Shown here piece by piece: positions 8,906 to 16,977 of a DNA stretch of 64,000 nucleotides. This stretch comes from Caulobacter zeae. GTDB taxonomy: Bacteria > Pseudomonadota > Alphaproteobacteria > Caulobacterales > Caulobacteraceae. Position 1 is the stretch's first letter; each line of letters begins with the position of its first letter. The position numbers and the translations under genes are program-made. The stretch covers positions 1 through 64,000 of the forward strand of contig NZ_PJRS01000041.1 of assembly GCF_002858925.1 (NCBI RefSeq). The letters run 5' to 3'. Under the pieces are notes generated by a model, which worked only from the letters and a program-made list of their open reading frames with translations, searched no databases and was not told the origin of the DNA.

Positions 8906-10114
8906 TTAACTCACGCGTCGCAGCGGCAGGCAGGCCGGACCGATCGGGTCGAAGGCCTTGTAGGTGAGGATGAATTCCTGGTGGCCCAAGGCTTCGGACA
9001 CCGTCCGCGCGCCGCCGGCCACGGCCAGCACCAGGTCGAAGATCTCGTCGCCGACCTCGTCGAGCGTGCCGCGGCCCTCCATGACCCGGCCGGCGTCGAC
9101 GTCCATGTCGCCGGAGAGCTTTCGGTAGGTCTCGGGATTGGCGCAGACCTTGATCACGGGCGAGATCGCCGAGCCCACCACCGAGCCGCGCCCGGTGGTG
9201 AACAGCGTCAAGTGCGCCCCGCAGGCGATCAGCTCGACGATCTCGGCGTTGTCGGAGATGTTGGGAAAGCCGAACCGCGCCTCGCCGTCGGGCACCACGT
9301 CGAGCAGGTAGAGGCCGCCGCTGACCGGCTGGTCGCCGGGCTTGAGGATGCCGACGATCGGGGCCGAGCCGGACTTTGAGTAGGCCCCCATCGACTTTTC
9401 TTCCTGGGTGGTCAGTCCGCCCTCGGCGTTGCCGGGCGCGAAGCTGCCGTAGCCCATGACGGTGTAGTAGGCTTCGGCCTTGCGGACGCTGGCCTCCAGT
9501 TCGATCCCGAGTTCCGGCGTGATCGCGCGATCGGCCATGATCTTCTCGCAACCGACCAGCTCGCCAGTCTCTTCGAATACGCAGGCCGCGCCGGCCGCGC
9601 CCAGGCGGTCGAAGGCCCGGCCGACGGCGGGATTGGCGGTGATCCCGCTGGTGCCGTCCGAGCCGCCGCAGATGGTGCCGATCACCAGTTCGGATACGTC
9701 CATGGGAACGCGCGGAGCCTGGTCGGCAAGGGCCTTCAGGCGGGCCACGGCCTCGACGCCCTTGCGGATCGTCTCGGCGGTGCCGCCGCTTTCCTGGATG
9801 ACCAGCACCTCGACTGGGCGGCCGCTGGCGGCGATCGCGGCGCGCAGGGCCTCGCGGTTGAAGCTCTCGCAGCCCAGAGAGATCAGCAGCACGCCGCCGA
9901 CATTGGGATGCGCGCCGATCGCCTGCATGACCTTCAGCGCATAGGCGTTGGGATAGCAGCCGGGGAAGCCGATCAGGTGGACGTCGGTGTCGTCGCTCTT
10001 GGTCACGATGGCGCGGGCCACGTGGTGGGCGCACTCGACGAGATAGGCCACCGCCACGACGTTGCGGATCCCCTTGCGGCCGTCGGCGCGCAGGTAGCCG
10101 GTGAGCGCGCTCAT
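8906..10114 (-). CDS. UxaA-family dehydratase, large catalytic part (probable L-fuconate dehydratase)
   Basis: A 402-residue protein equivalent to the C-terminal part of altronate/galactarate dehydratases. It opens with the family signature GYLRADGRKGIRN and has FPGCYPNAYA near residue 52, SLGCESFNRE, CGGSDGTSGITANPAVG and EETGELVGCEKI, including conserved metal-binding cysteines. These enzymes use iron (or manganese) to dehydrate sugar acids to 2-keto-3-deoxy acids. The small SAF domain is a separate gene directly upstream, overlapping by ATGA. The same two-gene split occurs in the C. jejuni fucose locus (annotated there as altronate hydrolase N and C parts), so L-fuconate is the likely substrate. 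Confidence 0.88.
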   Translation of the reverse strand: MSALTGYLRADGRKGIRNVVAVAYLVECAHHVARAIVTKSDDTDVHLIGFPGCYPNAYALKVMQAIGAHPNVGGVLLISLGCESFNREALRAAIAASGRPVEVLVIQESGGTAETIRKGVEAVARLKALADQAPRVPMDVSELVIGTICGGSDGTSGITANPAVGRAFDRLGAAGAACVFEETGELVGCEKIMADRAITPELGIELEASVRKAEAYYTVMGYGSFAPGNAEGGLTTQEEKSMGAYSKSGSAPIVGILKPGDQPVSGGLYLLDVVPDGEARFGFPNISDNAEIVELIACGAHLTLFTTGRGSVVGSAISPVIKVCANPETYRKLSGDMDVDAGRVMEGRGTLDEVGDEIFDLVLAVAGGARTVSEALGHQEFILTYKAFDPIGPACLPLRRVS

Positions 10115-10419
10115 GACGGGTCCTCGCCCGTGGCCTGGCCAGTGGCTTGCCGCGTGTGGCTGGCGATGTAGTCGCTCTTCATGTTGTGCATGTGGACGTG
10201 GGCGCCCGGCGGGGCGGCAGCGGTCATCGAGCCAATCGGCGCGCCGTACTTCAGCACCTTGTCGCCGACGGCGAGGGCATGACGGGCGATCTTGTGACCG
10301 ACGGCGACGTCCTGCGGCGCGGCCAGCACCGCGCCGTCGATCTCGATCGCCTGGCCGGACTGGATCGCGGCGGCCAGCACGAGGACGTTGTCGTCCGGAT
10401 GCAGCAGGATCGGTTTCAC
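10111..10419 (-). CDS. UxaA-family SAF-domain small subunit
   Basis: A 102-residue SAF-domain protein corresponding to the N-terminal part of altronate dehydratase. It has DNVLVLAAAIQSGQ near the start, VGHKIARHALAVGDKVLKYGAPIG in the middle, and the AHVHMHNMKSDY segment that carries conserved histidines. The GTG start at 10419 overlaps the aldo/keto reductase stop (GTGA), and its own stop overlaps the start of the large part (ATGA). These overlaps suggest coupled, stoichiometric production of a two-chain dehydratase. Confidence 0.88.
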   Translation of the reverse strand: MKPILLHPDDNVLVLAAAIQSGQAIEIDGAVLAAPQDVAVGHKIARHALAVGDKVLKYGAPIGSMTAAAPPGAHVHMHNMKSDYIASHTRQATGQATGEDPS

Positions 10420-11447
10420 GCGGCGGCTCGCGAGGCGGGCGTCGGCGCGCCTGGATGCAGCAGGCCTTCGGCGCGCAGGTCGCTCCAGAGGGCGGCGGGA
10501 AGCGGGGTCTCCATCCAGGCGATGGCGTCGGCGACCTGGGCCGGGCTGGCCATGCCGGGGATCACGCTGGCCACGGCCGGGTGGGCGAGGGGGAATTGCA
10601 GGGCTGCGGCGGCCAGCGGGACGCCGTGGGCGGCGCAGACCCGGCGCAGGCGCTCGACCCGCGCGATGATCGCCGCGTCGGCTAGGGCGTAATTGTAGTG
10701 GATCGGTCCGCCGGCGGGCGTCTCGACCAGGGCGCCGGAGTTGAACGGGCCGCCGACGATGATCTTCACGCCGCGCTGCTCGCAACGGGGCAGGAAGCCG
10801 TCCAGAGCGGTCTGTTCCAGCAAGGTGTAGCGGCCGGCCAGCAGGAAGACGTCGAAGTCCGCATGGTCCAGGGCCTCGTCGCAAACCGCCTGCTCGTTTA
10901 CGCCCAGGCCGATCGCGCCGACCGCGCCCGCGTCCTTCAGCTCGCGCATGGCCTTGTAGCCGCCGTCCAGGAAGGCGCGCATGTGGTCGGGATGATCTTC
11001 GCCGTGGGTGTCGCGGCCCAGGTCGTGGGCCAGCAGGATGTCGACGCGGTTGCGTTGCAGCCGTTGGAGGCTGGCCTCGAACGACCGCATGACGCCGTCG
11101 TAGCTGTAGTCGAACACCGGCTCGAACGGGGCGGCGTCGACGAAGCCGTGGCGTTCGCGGGCGGGGGAGGCGATAGGCTGCAGCACCCGGCCGACCTTGG
11201 TGGAGATGATGGCGTCACAACCGGCCAGCGCCTCGCCGTGGCGGGTCTCGCTGAGGCCGAAGCCGTAGTGCGGGGCGGTGTCGAAATAGCGGATGCCCGC
11301 GGCCAGGGCCGCGTTGATCACAGCCTGGGCCTGGGTGTCGGAAACGGCGGCGTAGAGGTTGCCCACGGCCGCGCCGCCAAAGCCCAGTCGCGGCAGCCGC
11401 GCCAGGGCCTGCGATCGCTCTTGGGCGACATCCATTCGCGTTTCCAT
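10416..11447 (-). CDS. Aldo/keto reductase, probable L-fucose dehydrogenase
   Basis: A 343-residue AKR of the D-threo-aldose/L-fucose 1-dehydrogenase type. The N-terminus carries LGFGGAAVGNLY, the catalytic Asp is in YFDTAPHYGFGLSE (residues about 54-67), and the NAD(P)-binding segment near the C-terminus includes PAVASVIPGM. Members oxidise L-fucose at C1 to the lactone with NAD(P)+. It is first in the leftward catabolic operon, matching a role as first enzyme. The ATG at 11447 has only a weak ribosome site; an in-frame ATG four codons later is an alternative start. Confidence 0.83.
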   Translation of the reverse strand: METRMDVAQERSQALARLPRLGFGGAAVGNLYAAVSDTQAQAVINAALAAGIRYFDTAPHYGFGLSETRHGEALAGCDAIISTKVGRVLQPIASPARERHGFVDAAPFEPVFDYSYDGVMRSFEASLQRLQRNRVDILLAHDLGRDTHGEDHPDHMRAFLDGGYKAMRELKDAGAVGAIGLGVNEQAVCDEALDHADFDVFLLAGRYTLLEQTALDGFLPRCEQRGVKIIVGGPFNSGALVETPAGGPIHYNYALADAAIIARVERLRRVCAAHGVPLAAAALQFPLAHPAVASVIPGMASPAQVADAIAWMETPLPAALWSDLRAEGLLHPGAPTPASRAAA

Positions 11448-11534
11448 CCCGTTTATTTATGAAATCGATGTTGCTGGTAAAATTCCATCGCTCAGGCAGC
11501 GAGTCAATCGGCCAAGCATCAAGCGCAGCCATCC
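11448..11534 (-). promoter_or_regulatory. Promoter region of the leftward fucose catabolic operon
   Basis: This AT-richer gap lies before the aldo/keto reductase. Read on the minus strand it contains CGATTTCATAAATAA (11453-11467), sharing ten bases with the fucP upstream region, and the quasi-palindrome TGGTAAAATTCCA on the plus strand (11474-11486). The first motif is very close to the start codon, where a bound regulator could block transcription or translation. Operator function is inferred from the shared motif only. Confidence 0.4.
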
Positions 11535-11569
11535 GGCCAAAGAAAAAGGGCCCGCCGTGAAGCGGGCCC
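11535..11569 (-). terminator. Intrinsic terminator of the TonB-receptor gene
   Basis: On the minus strand an 8-bp GGGCCCGC/GCGGGCCC stem (arms 11548-11555 and 11562-11569) with a 6-base loop is followed by TTTTTCTTT. It lies about 28 bases after the receptor stop codon. Confidence 0.85.
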
Positions 11570-11597
11570 AGTCAGGGGAAGCAGGAGAAGAAGGGGT

Positions 11598-14042
11598 CTA
11601 GCGGCGCACGCGCAGGGTGACGCCGAAGGTGCGCGGATCGCCCAGCGAGCCGGTGATCGCGCCGGTGTTCCCCGCGCCCAGCGACAGGTAGTAGAGCTTG
11701 TCGAAGACGTTGCGGCCCCAGACCTGCAGGTCCCAGCTGCCGTCTTCCGCGCCGACGCCGGCGCGCAGGTTCAGCAGGGTGTAGCCCTTGATCTTCGAAT
11801 ATTCCGAGTTCGAGGCGCTGGTGTAGTAGGACGACTTGTAGCTGGCGTCGTAGCCGGCATAGGCCGTCAGGCCATCGCTGCGCCAGGTTCCGGCCGCCTT
11901 GCGATACTCGCCGCCGGTCGAGGCGGCCCACAGCGACGCGCCGGGCAGGCGGCGGCCGGTGAGGTTGCAGTAGGTCGACAGCTGGATCTCGATCGGGCAG
12001 GCGGCCTGCTCGTAGCTGGTGTAGCTGGCGTCGTTGTAGGTGGTCGAACCGTAGAGGGTCAGGCCCTGGATCGGCGCGGCCCGCAGATCCAGCTCGACGC
12101 CGCGGCTGCGCACGCTGCCGGCGTTGGTCAGGTAGCTGGCGTTGTTGATCAGGTTGACGGCGGTGGTCTGGTAGCCGTCGTCGTTCGTCCAGAAGAGCGC
12201 CAGGTTGGCGGTCAGGCGGCGGTCGAACCAGGTGCTCTTCAGGCCCGCCTCGTAGGCGTCGATGGTCTCCGGCGCGATGACCGGATCGACGGCGTTGGCG
12301 CCGGAAGTGTTGATGTTCGACAGGTTCAGGCCGCCGGCCTTGTAGCCCCGGGCGTAGGTCGCATAGACGAGCGGGCCGTTGTCGAAGGTGTAGGCCAGGG
12401 TGACGTTGCCGGTCAGGCTGTCGCCCGAGGTCTTGGACGAGAACGTATTGGCCGCGCCGAAGCGCGCGCGCAGGGTTAGGGCCGTGGCCCGGTCGGCGGC
12501 GCTGAGGCCCGACAGGTCGGCGCCCCAGGCCGTCTGGTCGAACCAGCCGGTCATCTTCTCGTAGGTGTAGCGCAGGCCGCCGGTGATATCGAAGCGGTCG
12601 GTGACGTGCCAGGTGCCTTGCGCGAAGGCCGCCGCGCTGGTGGTCTCGGGGCTGGAGTGGCTGACGATCGAGTAGTTGTTCAGCGCCGCCGCCCGCACCG
12701 TCGCCGAGGCCGCCGCCGGCGCCAGCAGCCAGTCGGCCGCCGCCGGGCCGTAATAGTTGACCGCCTCGGCCTCGAGGTCCTGCCAGAAGTAGTAGAGGCC
12801 CGCGACGTAATCGAGCTTGCGGTCGCCTTCCGAGCGGATGCGCAGTTCCTGGCTGAACTGCTGCTGGTCGTTGTCCTGGTGGGCGTCGATGATCGCCGAG
12901 ACGGTCGTGCCGTCGGCGTCGTTGTGCGGGCGCCAGTGCCAGCCGCGCCAGGCGGTGACCGAGGTGATCGTCGCGTCGGCCAGCTTATAGTCGACGATGG
13001 CCGAGACCCCGCCGTGGGTCTCGAAATAGCTGTTCTTGGTGTTGACCGAGACCCGGCGCGCCTCTGGATCGATCGGCGGCGGCGTGAAGCCGATGCGCGC
13101 CGTGCGGGCCAGGTAGCCGTTCGGATAGGCCGCGCCGCTGTCGGCGTAGTTGGTGAAGAGGCCGGTCAGGACGCTGGCGGCGGTGTTGGAGTACTGCTGG
13201 CCGTAGTCGCCCGAGAGCTTGATGGAGAGGCTTTCGTTCGGCGTCAGCAGGAACTGAACCCGGCCGCCGAAGTCGTGATAATCCTGGGTTTTCGACCCGT
13301 CATAGACGTTGGTCATGTAGCCGCCGCGCTGGGTGTTGGCCAGCGAGACGCGGTAGGCCAGCTTGTCCTCGACGATCGGGCCCGAGGCGATCAGGTGGGC
13401 CTGGAAGTAGTCGTAGTTGCCTCCGGTGACGTCGGCCGAGAACTCCGGCGTGAACTTCGGCTCCTTGGTGGCGATCACGAGGGCGCCGGCCGAGGTGTTC
13501 TTGCCGAAGAGCGTGCCTTGCGGGCCGCGCAGCACCTGGACAGAGTCGAGGTCGGCCAGGTCGAACACCGCCTGGCCCGGACGGCCCAGATAGACCTGGT
13601 CGAGATAGACGCCGACCGCCGATTGCAGGCCGTCGTTATAGACCGAGACGTTGTTGCCCAGGCCGCGGATGTTGATGCTGGTGTTGCGCGGGTTGGTGAC
13701 GCTGACCGACAGGCTGGGCGACAGGGTCTGGAGGTCGCGGACGTTGAAGGCGCGGGCGGCCTCCAGCTGGGCGCCGCCGAAGGCCGAGACGGCGACGGGC
13801 ACGGTCTGGGCGTCCTCGTCGCGGCGGCGGGCGGTGACGACCACGGCGTCGAGGCCCACGGCGTCGTCCGCCGAGGCGGTGGTCGGCTCGGGGCTCGCAG
13901 GCGTCTCGGCGGCGAAGGCGGGCGCGGCGCCGGCCATCAGGGCCACGCACGAGGCGGCCAAGGTCAGGCGGCGAAGCGTCGCGCCGTGGTTGTGGTCACG
14001 GCGAGTATTCGCCTGGTGGATAGAAACGAGTACGCCCGACAT
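11598..14042 (-). CDS. TonB-dependent outer-membrane receptor (putative fucan oligosaccharide transporter)
   Basis: An approximately 814-residue TonB-dependent receptor. A signal sequence (TLRRLTLAASCVALMAGAAPAFA) precedes a TonB-box-like segment LDAVVVTARRRDE. The plug domain follows (INIRGLGNNVSVYNDGLQSAVGVYLDQVYLG; LRGPQGTLFGKN) and then a 22-strand-type barrel ending in a terminal aromatic/Arg strand (GDPRTFGVTLRVRR). The start is uncertain: ATG at 14042 gives a long basic n-region, and other in-frame starts lie upstream. No SusD-like lipoprotein is adjacent, as expected for proteobacterial systems. It is divergent from the sulfatase operon, suggesting import of the polysaccharide fragments those enzymes process. 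Confidence 0.85.
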   Translation of the reverse strand: MSGVLVSIHQANTRRDHNHGATLRRLTLAASCVALMAGAAPAFAAETPASPEPTTASADDAVGLDAVVVTARRRDEDAQTVPVAVSAFGGAQLEAARAFNVRDLQTLSPSLSVSVTNPRNTSINIRGLGNNVSVYNDGLQSAVGVYLDQVYLGRPGQAVFDLADLDSVQVLRGPQGTLFGKNTSAGALVIATKEPKFTPEFSADVTGGNYDYFQAHLIASGPIVEDKLAYRVSLANTQRGGYMTNVYDGSKTQDYHDFGGRVQFLLTPNESLSIKLSGDYGQQYSNTAASVLTGLFTNYADSGAAYPNGYLARTARIGFTPPPIDPEARRVSVNTKNSYFETHGGVSAIVDYKLADATITSVTAWRGWHWRPHNDADGTTVSAIIDAHQDNDQQQFSQELRIRSEGDRKLDYVAGLYYFWQDLEAEAVNYYGPAAADWLLAPAAASATVRAAALNNYSIVSHSSPETTSAAAFAQGTWHVTDRFDITGGLRYTYEKMTGWFDQTAWGADLSGLSAADRATALTLRARFGAANTFSSKTSGDSLTGNVTLAYTFDNGPLVYATYARGYKAGGLNLSNINTSGANAVDPVIAPETIDAYEAGLKSTWFDRRLTANLALFWTNDDGYQTTAVNLINNASYLTNAGSVRSRGVELDLRAAPIQGLTLYGSTTYNDASYTSYEQAACPIEIQLSTYCNLTGRRLPGASLWAASTGGEYRKAAGTWRSDGLTAYAGYDASYKSSYYTSASNSEYSKIKGYTLLNLRAGVGAEDGSWDLQVWGRNVFDKLYYLSLGAGNTGAITGSLGDPRTFGVTLRVRR

Positions 14043-14268
14043 CGCGAGGAGCCCCCATAGACTGCAAGAACAACCGCAGAAAACGACGGCCATTGACGCG
14101 TCGGCGGGCCCTTCGCCGATGCGTCGTCGTTGCGGTGCGGAGGGAGCTTTAAATCCCAACTACTCCGATCGGTATTGCAGAAATTCTCAACAGGGCGTTT
14201 CGAAATTGTCGTAAGAGCGCTCGGAGCCGGAGGCCTTAGGGGGAAGGGAGAACACGAGGGAAAGCGTC
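14043..14268. promoter_or_regulatory. Divergent promoter region between TonB receptor and sulfatase
   Basis: This 226-bp gap holds AT-richer stretches (TTTAAATCCC at 14148, CAGAAATTCTC near 14176, the palindrome TTTCGAAA at 14199-14206) and must drive both directions. The sulfatase has a good ribosome site (GAGGG 8 bases before ATG). I could not identify a confident operator. Confidence 0.4.
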
Positions 14269-16041
14269 ATGAAGACCCATCACACGACCCTGCGCGGACG
14301 GCTTCTGGCCGGCGCCCTGATCGCCGCCACCAGCCTCGCGGGCGGCCTCGCCAGCGCCGCGGAACCTACGGTTCCAGCCGCGACCCGCGCGGTCGAGAAG
14401 CGTCCGAACTTCTTGATCATCGTCGCCGATGACTTGGGCTATTCTGATCTCGGAGCCTTCGGCGGCGAAATCGAGACGCCCAACCTCGACGCCCTGGCCA
14501 AGGCCGGCGTGCGGTTGTCGGGCTTCCACACCGCGCCGACCTGCTCGCCGACCCGCTCGATGCTGATGACGGGGTCCGACAACCACCAGGTGGGCCTGGG
14601 CTCGATGGCCGAGGTGCTGACCCCCGGCCAGAAGGGCAGGCCCGGTTACGAGGGCTATCTCAACGAGCGCTCGGTGACCGTCGCCGAGCTGCTGCGCGAC
14701 GGCGGCTATCGCACCCTGATGGCCGGCAAGTGGCACCTTGGCCTGGCCGACGACCAGTCGCCGACGGCGCGCGGCTTCGAGCGCTCCTACGCCCTGCTGC
14801 AGGGCCTGCAGAACCACTTCGGGGAGGACCAGACCGAGGCTTACAAGGCCGCCGGCGTCGCCTCGACCTTCCGCGAGGACGGCAAGGTCGTGACCTATCC
14901 GAAGGGCGTCTACTCGGCCGACTTCTACGGCGACAAGATGGCCCAGTTCATCCGCGAGGGCGCGGGCGACAGCCGGCCGTTCTTCGCCTACCTGACCTTC
15001 ACCGAGCCGCACTGGCCGCTGCAGGCGCCGCCCGAAACCATCGCCAAGTACAAGGGCCGCTACGACGCCGGCTACGAGGCGCTGCGCGAACAGCGGCTGG
15101 CCAGGCTGAAGGCGCTGCGCCTGGTTCCCAAGGACGTCAAGCCGCACCCGTTCGTCGACACGCCGGCCTGGAGCTCGCTGACGCCTGAGCAGAAGAAGGA
15201 CCAGTCGCGCCGCATGGAGATCTACGCGGCCATGGTCGACCGCATGGACCAGAACATCGGCAAGGTGGTCGCCGCCCTGAAGGCCTCGGGCCAGTACGAC
15301 AACACCGTCATCGTCTTCCTGTCGGACAACGGCGCCGAGGGCAGCCGCATCGACACCATCCGCGGCGTGCCCGATCCGGCCAAGCTGGCGACGCTGCCGG
15401 TCGACAACAGCTTCGACAACCTGGGCGCGGGCTCCTCGCACGTAGGCTACGGCCCCGGCTGGGCGCAGGCGGCCACGGCGCCGACCCGCCAGGTCAAGGG
15501 CTACACCACCGAGGGCGGCATCCACACGCCGGCCATCGTCGAGGGGCCGGGCGTCAAGGGCGACGGCCGCATCGTCGATTCCCTGGCCCACGTGGCCGAC
15601 GTCGAGGCGACGGTGCTGGAACTGGCCGGCGTGAAGCGCCCCGAAACCTATCGCGGCCGCGCGGTGGCCCCCTCGATCGGTCGTTCGTGGGTTCCTGCGC
15701 TTGCCAGCGCCGACGCCGGTGTGCGCGGCCCGCAGGACCTGGTGGCCTGGGAGCTGTTCTTCCGCCGCGCCGTGCGCCAGGGCGACTGGAAGGCGGTCTA
15801 CCTGCCGTCGGCCCCGGGCGGGGCGGCCTATTCCCGCGAAGCCGTGCTGCCGGCCAACTGGCAGCTCTTCAACCTCAAGAGCGACCCGGCCGAGGCCGTC
15901 GACCTGGCGTCCAGTCAACCCGACAAGCTGAAGGAGCTGGTCGAGGCCTGGAACCGCTACGCCGCCCAGAACGGCGTGGTCCTGCCGCCGCCGCAGCCGG
16001 CCGCCGGTGCGGCCGCGCCCGCAAAGTCCGGCGCGCGCTGA
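14269..16041 (+). CDS. Secreted type I sulfatase (arylsulfatase family)
   Basis: A 590-residue exported sulfatase. A signal peptide occupies residues 1-30 (cleavage near ASA/AE). The metal-binding VADDLGYSD has D54-D55. The modification motif C92-S-P-T-R96 marks Cys92 as the residue converted to formylglycine. Further motifs are GKWHLG near 160 and LSDNGAEG near 345. Sulfatases of this class hydrolyse sulfate esters on carbohydrates or aryl groups. The gene is immediately followed, with overlapping TGATG, by its presumed activating enzyme. In a fucosidase/fucose locus, desulfation of a sulfated fucan or similar glycan is the likely job, but the substrate cannot be read from sequence. Confidence 0.92.
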   Translation: MKTHHTTLRGRLLAGALIAATSLAGGLASAAEPTVPAATRAVEKRPNFLIIVADDLGYSDLGAFGGEIETPNLDALAKAGVRLSGFHTAPTCSPTRSMLMTGSDNHQVGLGSMAEVLTPGQKGRPGYEGYLNERSVTVAELLRDGGYRTLMAGKWHLGLADDQSPTARGFERSYALLQGLQNHFGEDQTEAYKAAGVASTFREDGKVVTYPKGVYSADFYGDKMAQFIREGAGDSRPFFAYLTFTEPHWPLQAPPETIAKYKGRYDAGYEALREQRLARLKALRLVPKDVKPHPFVDTPAWSSLTPEQKKDQSRRMEIYAAMVDRMDQNIGKVVAALKASGQYDNTVIVFLSDNGAEGSRIDTIRGVPDPAKLATLPVDNSFDNLGAGSSHVGYGPGWAQAATAPTRQVKGYTTEGGIHTPAIVEGPGVKGDGRIVDSLAHVADVEATVLELAGVKRPETYRGRAVAPSIGRSWVPALASADAGVRGPQDLVAWELFFRRAVRQGDWKAVYLPSAPGGAAYSREAVLPANWQLFNLKSDPAEAVDLASSQPDKLKELVEAWNRYAAQNGVVLPPPQPAAGAAAPAKSGAR

Positions 16042-16961
16042 TGCGGCGCGGCCTTCCTGGTGCAGCGGCGGTGGTCGCCCTGGTCGCGGGCCTTGCGGCC
16101 GGCGGCTTCACGACCGCCGATCCGGCGGGCGTCGAGGTCGCGGCGATCCGCGCCGCGCCCGCGGGCGCCTGCAAGGCCCAGGAAGGCCGCGCCTTCATTC
16201 CCGCCGGCGAGGTGTCGCTGGGCGAGGACGGTCCGGGGCGGCCGGGCAAGGCGGTGAAGGTCGAGGGCTTCTGGCTCGATCGCCACGAGGTGACCAACCG
16301 CCAGTTCGCCGCCTTCGTCGACGCCACCGGCTACGTCACGCAGGGCGAGCGCGACGGGGCCTCGGCGGTGTTCGTCCAGCCCGAGCACCTGTCGGGCATG
16401 GACGACGCCGGCCAATGGTGGAAGCTGGTCCGCAAGGCTAGCTGGCGCCGTCCCCACGGCGGCGGGGCCGATGACCTGGCCCATGCCGACGAGCCGGTGG
16501 TGCACGTGGCCTATGCCGATGCGGCCGCCTACGCCCGCTGGGCCGGGGGGCGCCTGCCCACCGAAGCCGAGTGGGAGCGGGCCGCCCGCGGCGACCAGTC
16601 GGGCCCGCGCGCACCGCAGGCCTGGGCCTATGACGACGACGGCAAGCCCACCGCCAACACCTGGCAGGGCGAGTTCCCGCTGGCCCAGAGCAACGAAGAT
16701 CACTTCACGGGCCTAGCGCCGGTCGGCTGCTTTTCGCCTAACGCCTTCGGCCTGGTCGACATGATCGGCAACGTCTGGGAGTGGACGGCCAGTCCCGCCG
16801 GAACCTCGGGCGTCGAGCGCCTGATCAAGGGCGGCTCGTTCCTCTGCGCCTTCAACTACTGCGCCAACTTCCGCCCCGCCGCCTGGCAGGCCCAGGAGGA
16901 GGGGATCGGAACCTCGCACGTCGGGTTCCGGGTGGCGTACGAGAAACCCTCCCTCTCTTAA
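16041..16961 (+). CDS. Formylglycine-generating enzyme (sulfatase-modifying factor), exported
   Basis: A 306-residue FGE-sulfatase domain protein with an N-terminal hydrophobic export signal (residues about 5-22). Family motifs are FWLDRHEVTNRQFAAFV, PVVHVAYADAAAYARWAG, RLPTEAEWERAARG, NVWEWT near 245, and GGSFLCAFNYC near 265. C269 and C274 have the five-residue spacing of the copper-binding cysteine pair of aerobic FGEs. It converts the sulfatase Cys92 to formylglycine using oxygen. The ATG overlaps the sulfatase stop, so the two are co-translated. A signal on both proteins implies that modification could take place outside the cytoplasm. Confidence 0.92.
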   Translation: MRRGLPGAAAVVALVAGLAAGGFTTADPAGVEVAAIRAAPAGACKAQEGRAFIPAGEVSLGEDGPGRPGKAVKVEGFWLDRHEVTNRQFAAFVDATGYVTQGERDGASAVFVQPEHLSGMDDAGQWWKLVRKASWRRPHGGGADDLAHADEPVVHVAYADAAAYARWAGGRLPTEAEWERAARGDQSGPRAPQAWAYDDDGKPTANTWQGEFPLAQSNEDHFTGLAPVGCFSPNAFGLVDMIGNVWEWTASPAGTSGVERLIKGGSFLCAFNYCANFRPAAWQAQEEGIGTSHVGFRVAYEKPSLS

Positions 16962-16977
16962 AGAGAGAGGGATTTCT
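16941..16977. terminator. Bidirectional terminator overlapping two convergent stop codons
   Basis: A perfect 8-bp stem (CCCTCTCT 16951-16958, AGAGAGGG 16964-16971) has the TAA stops of the FGE gene (16959-16961) and the GH43 gene (16958-16960 on the minus strand) in or beside its loop. GAGAAA at 16941 and TTTCTC at 16973 can lengthen the helix. There is no strong T-tract on either side. Confidence 0.55.
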
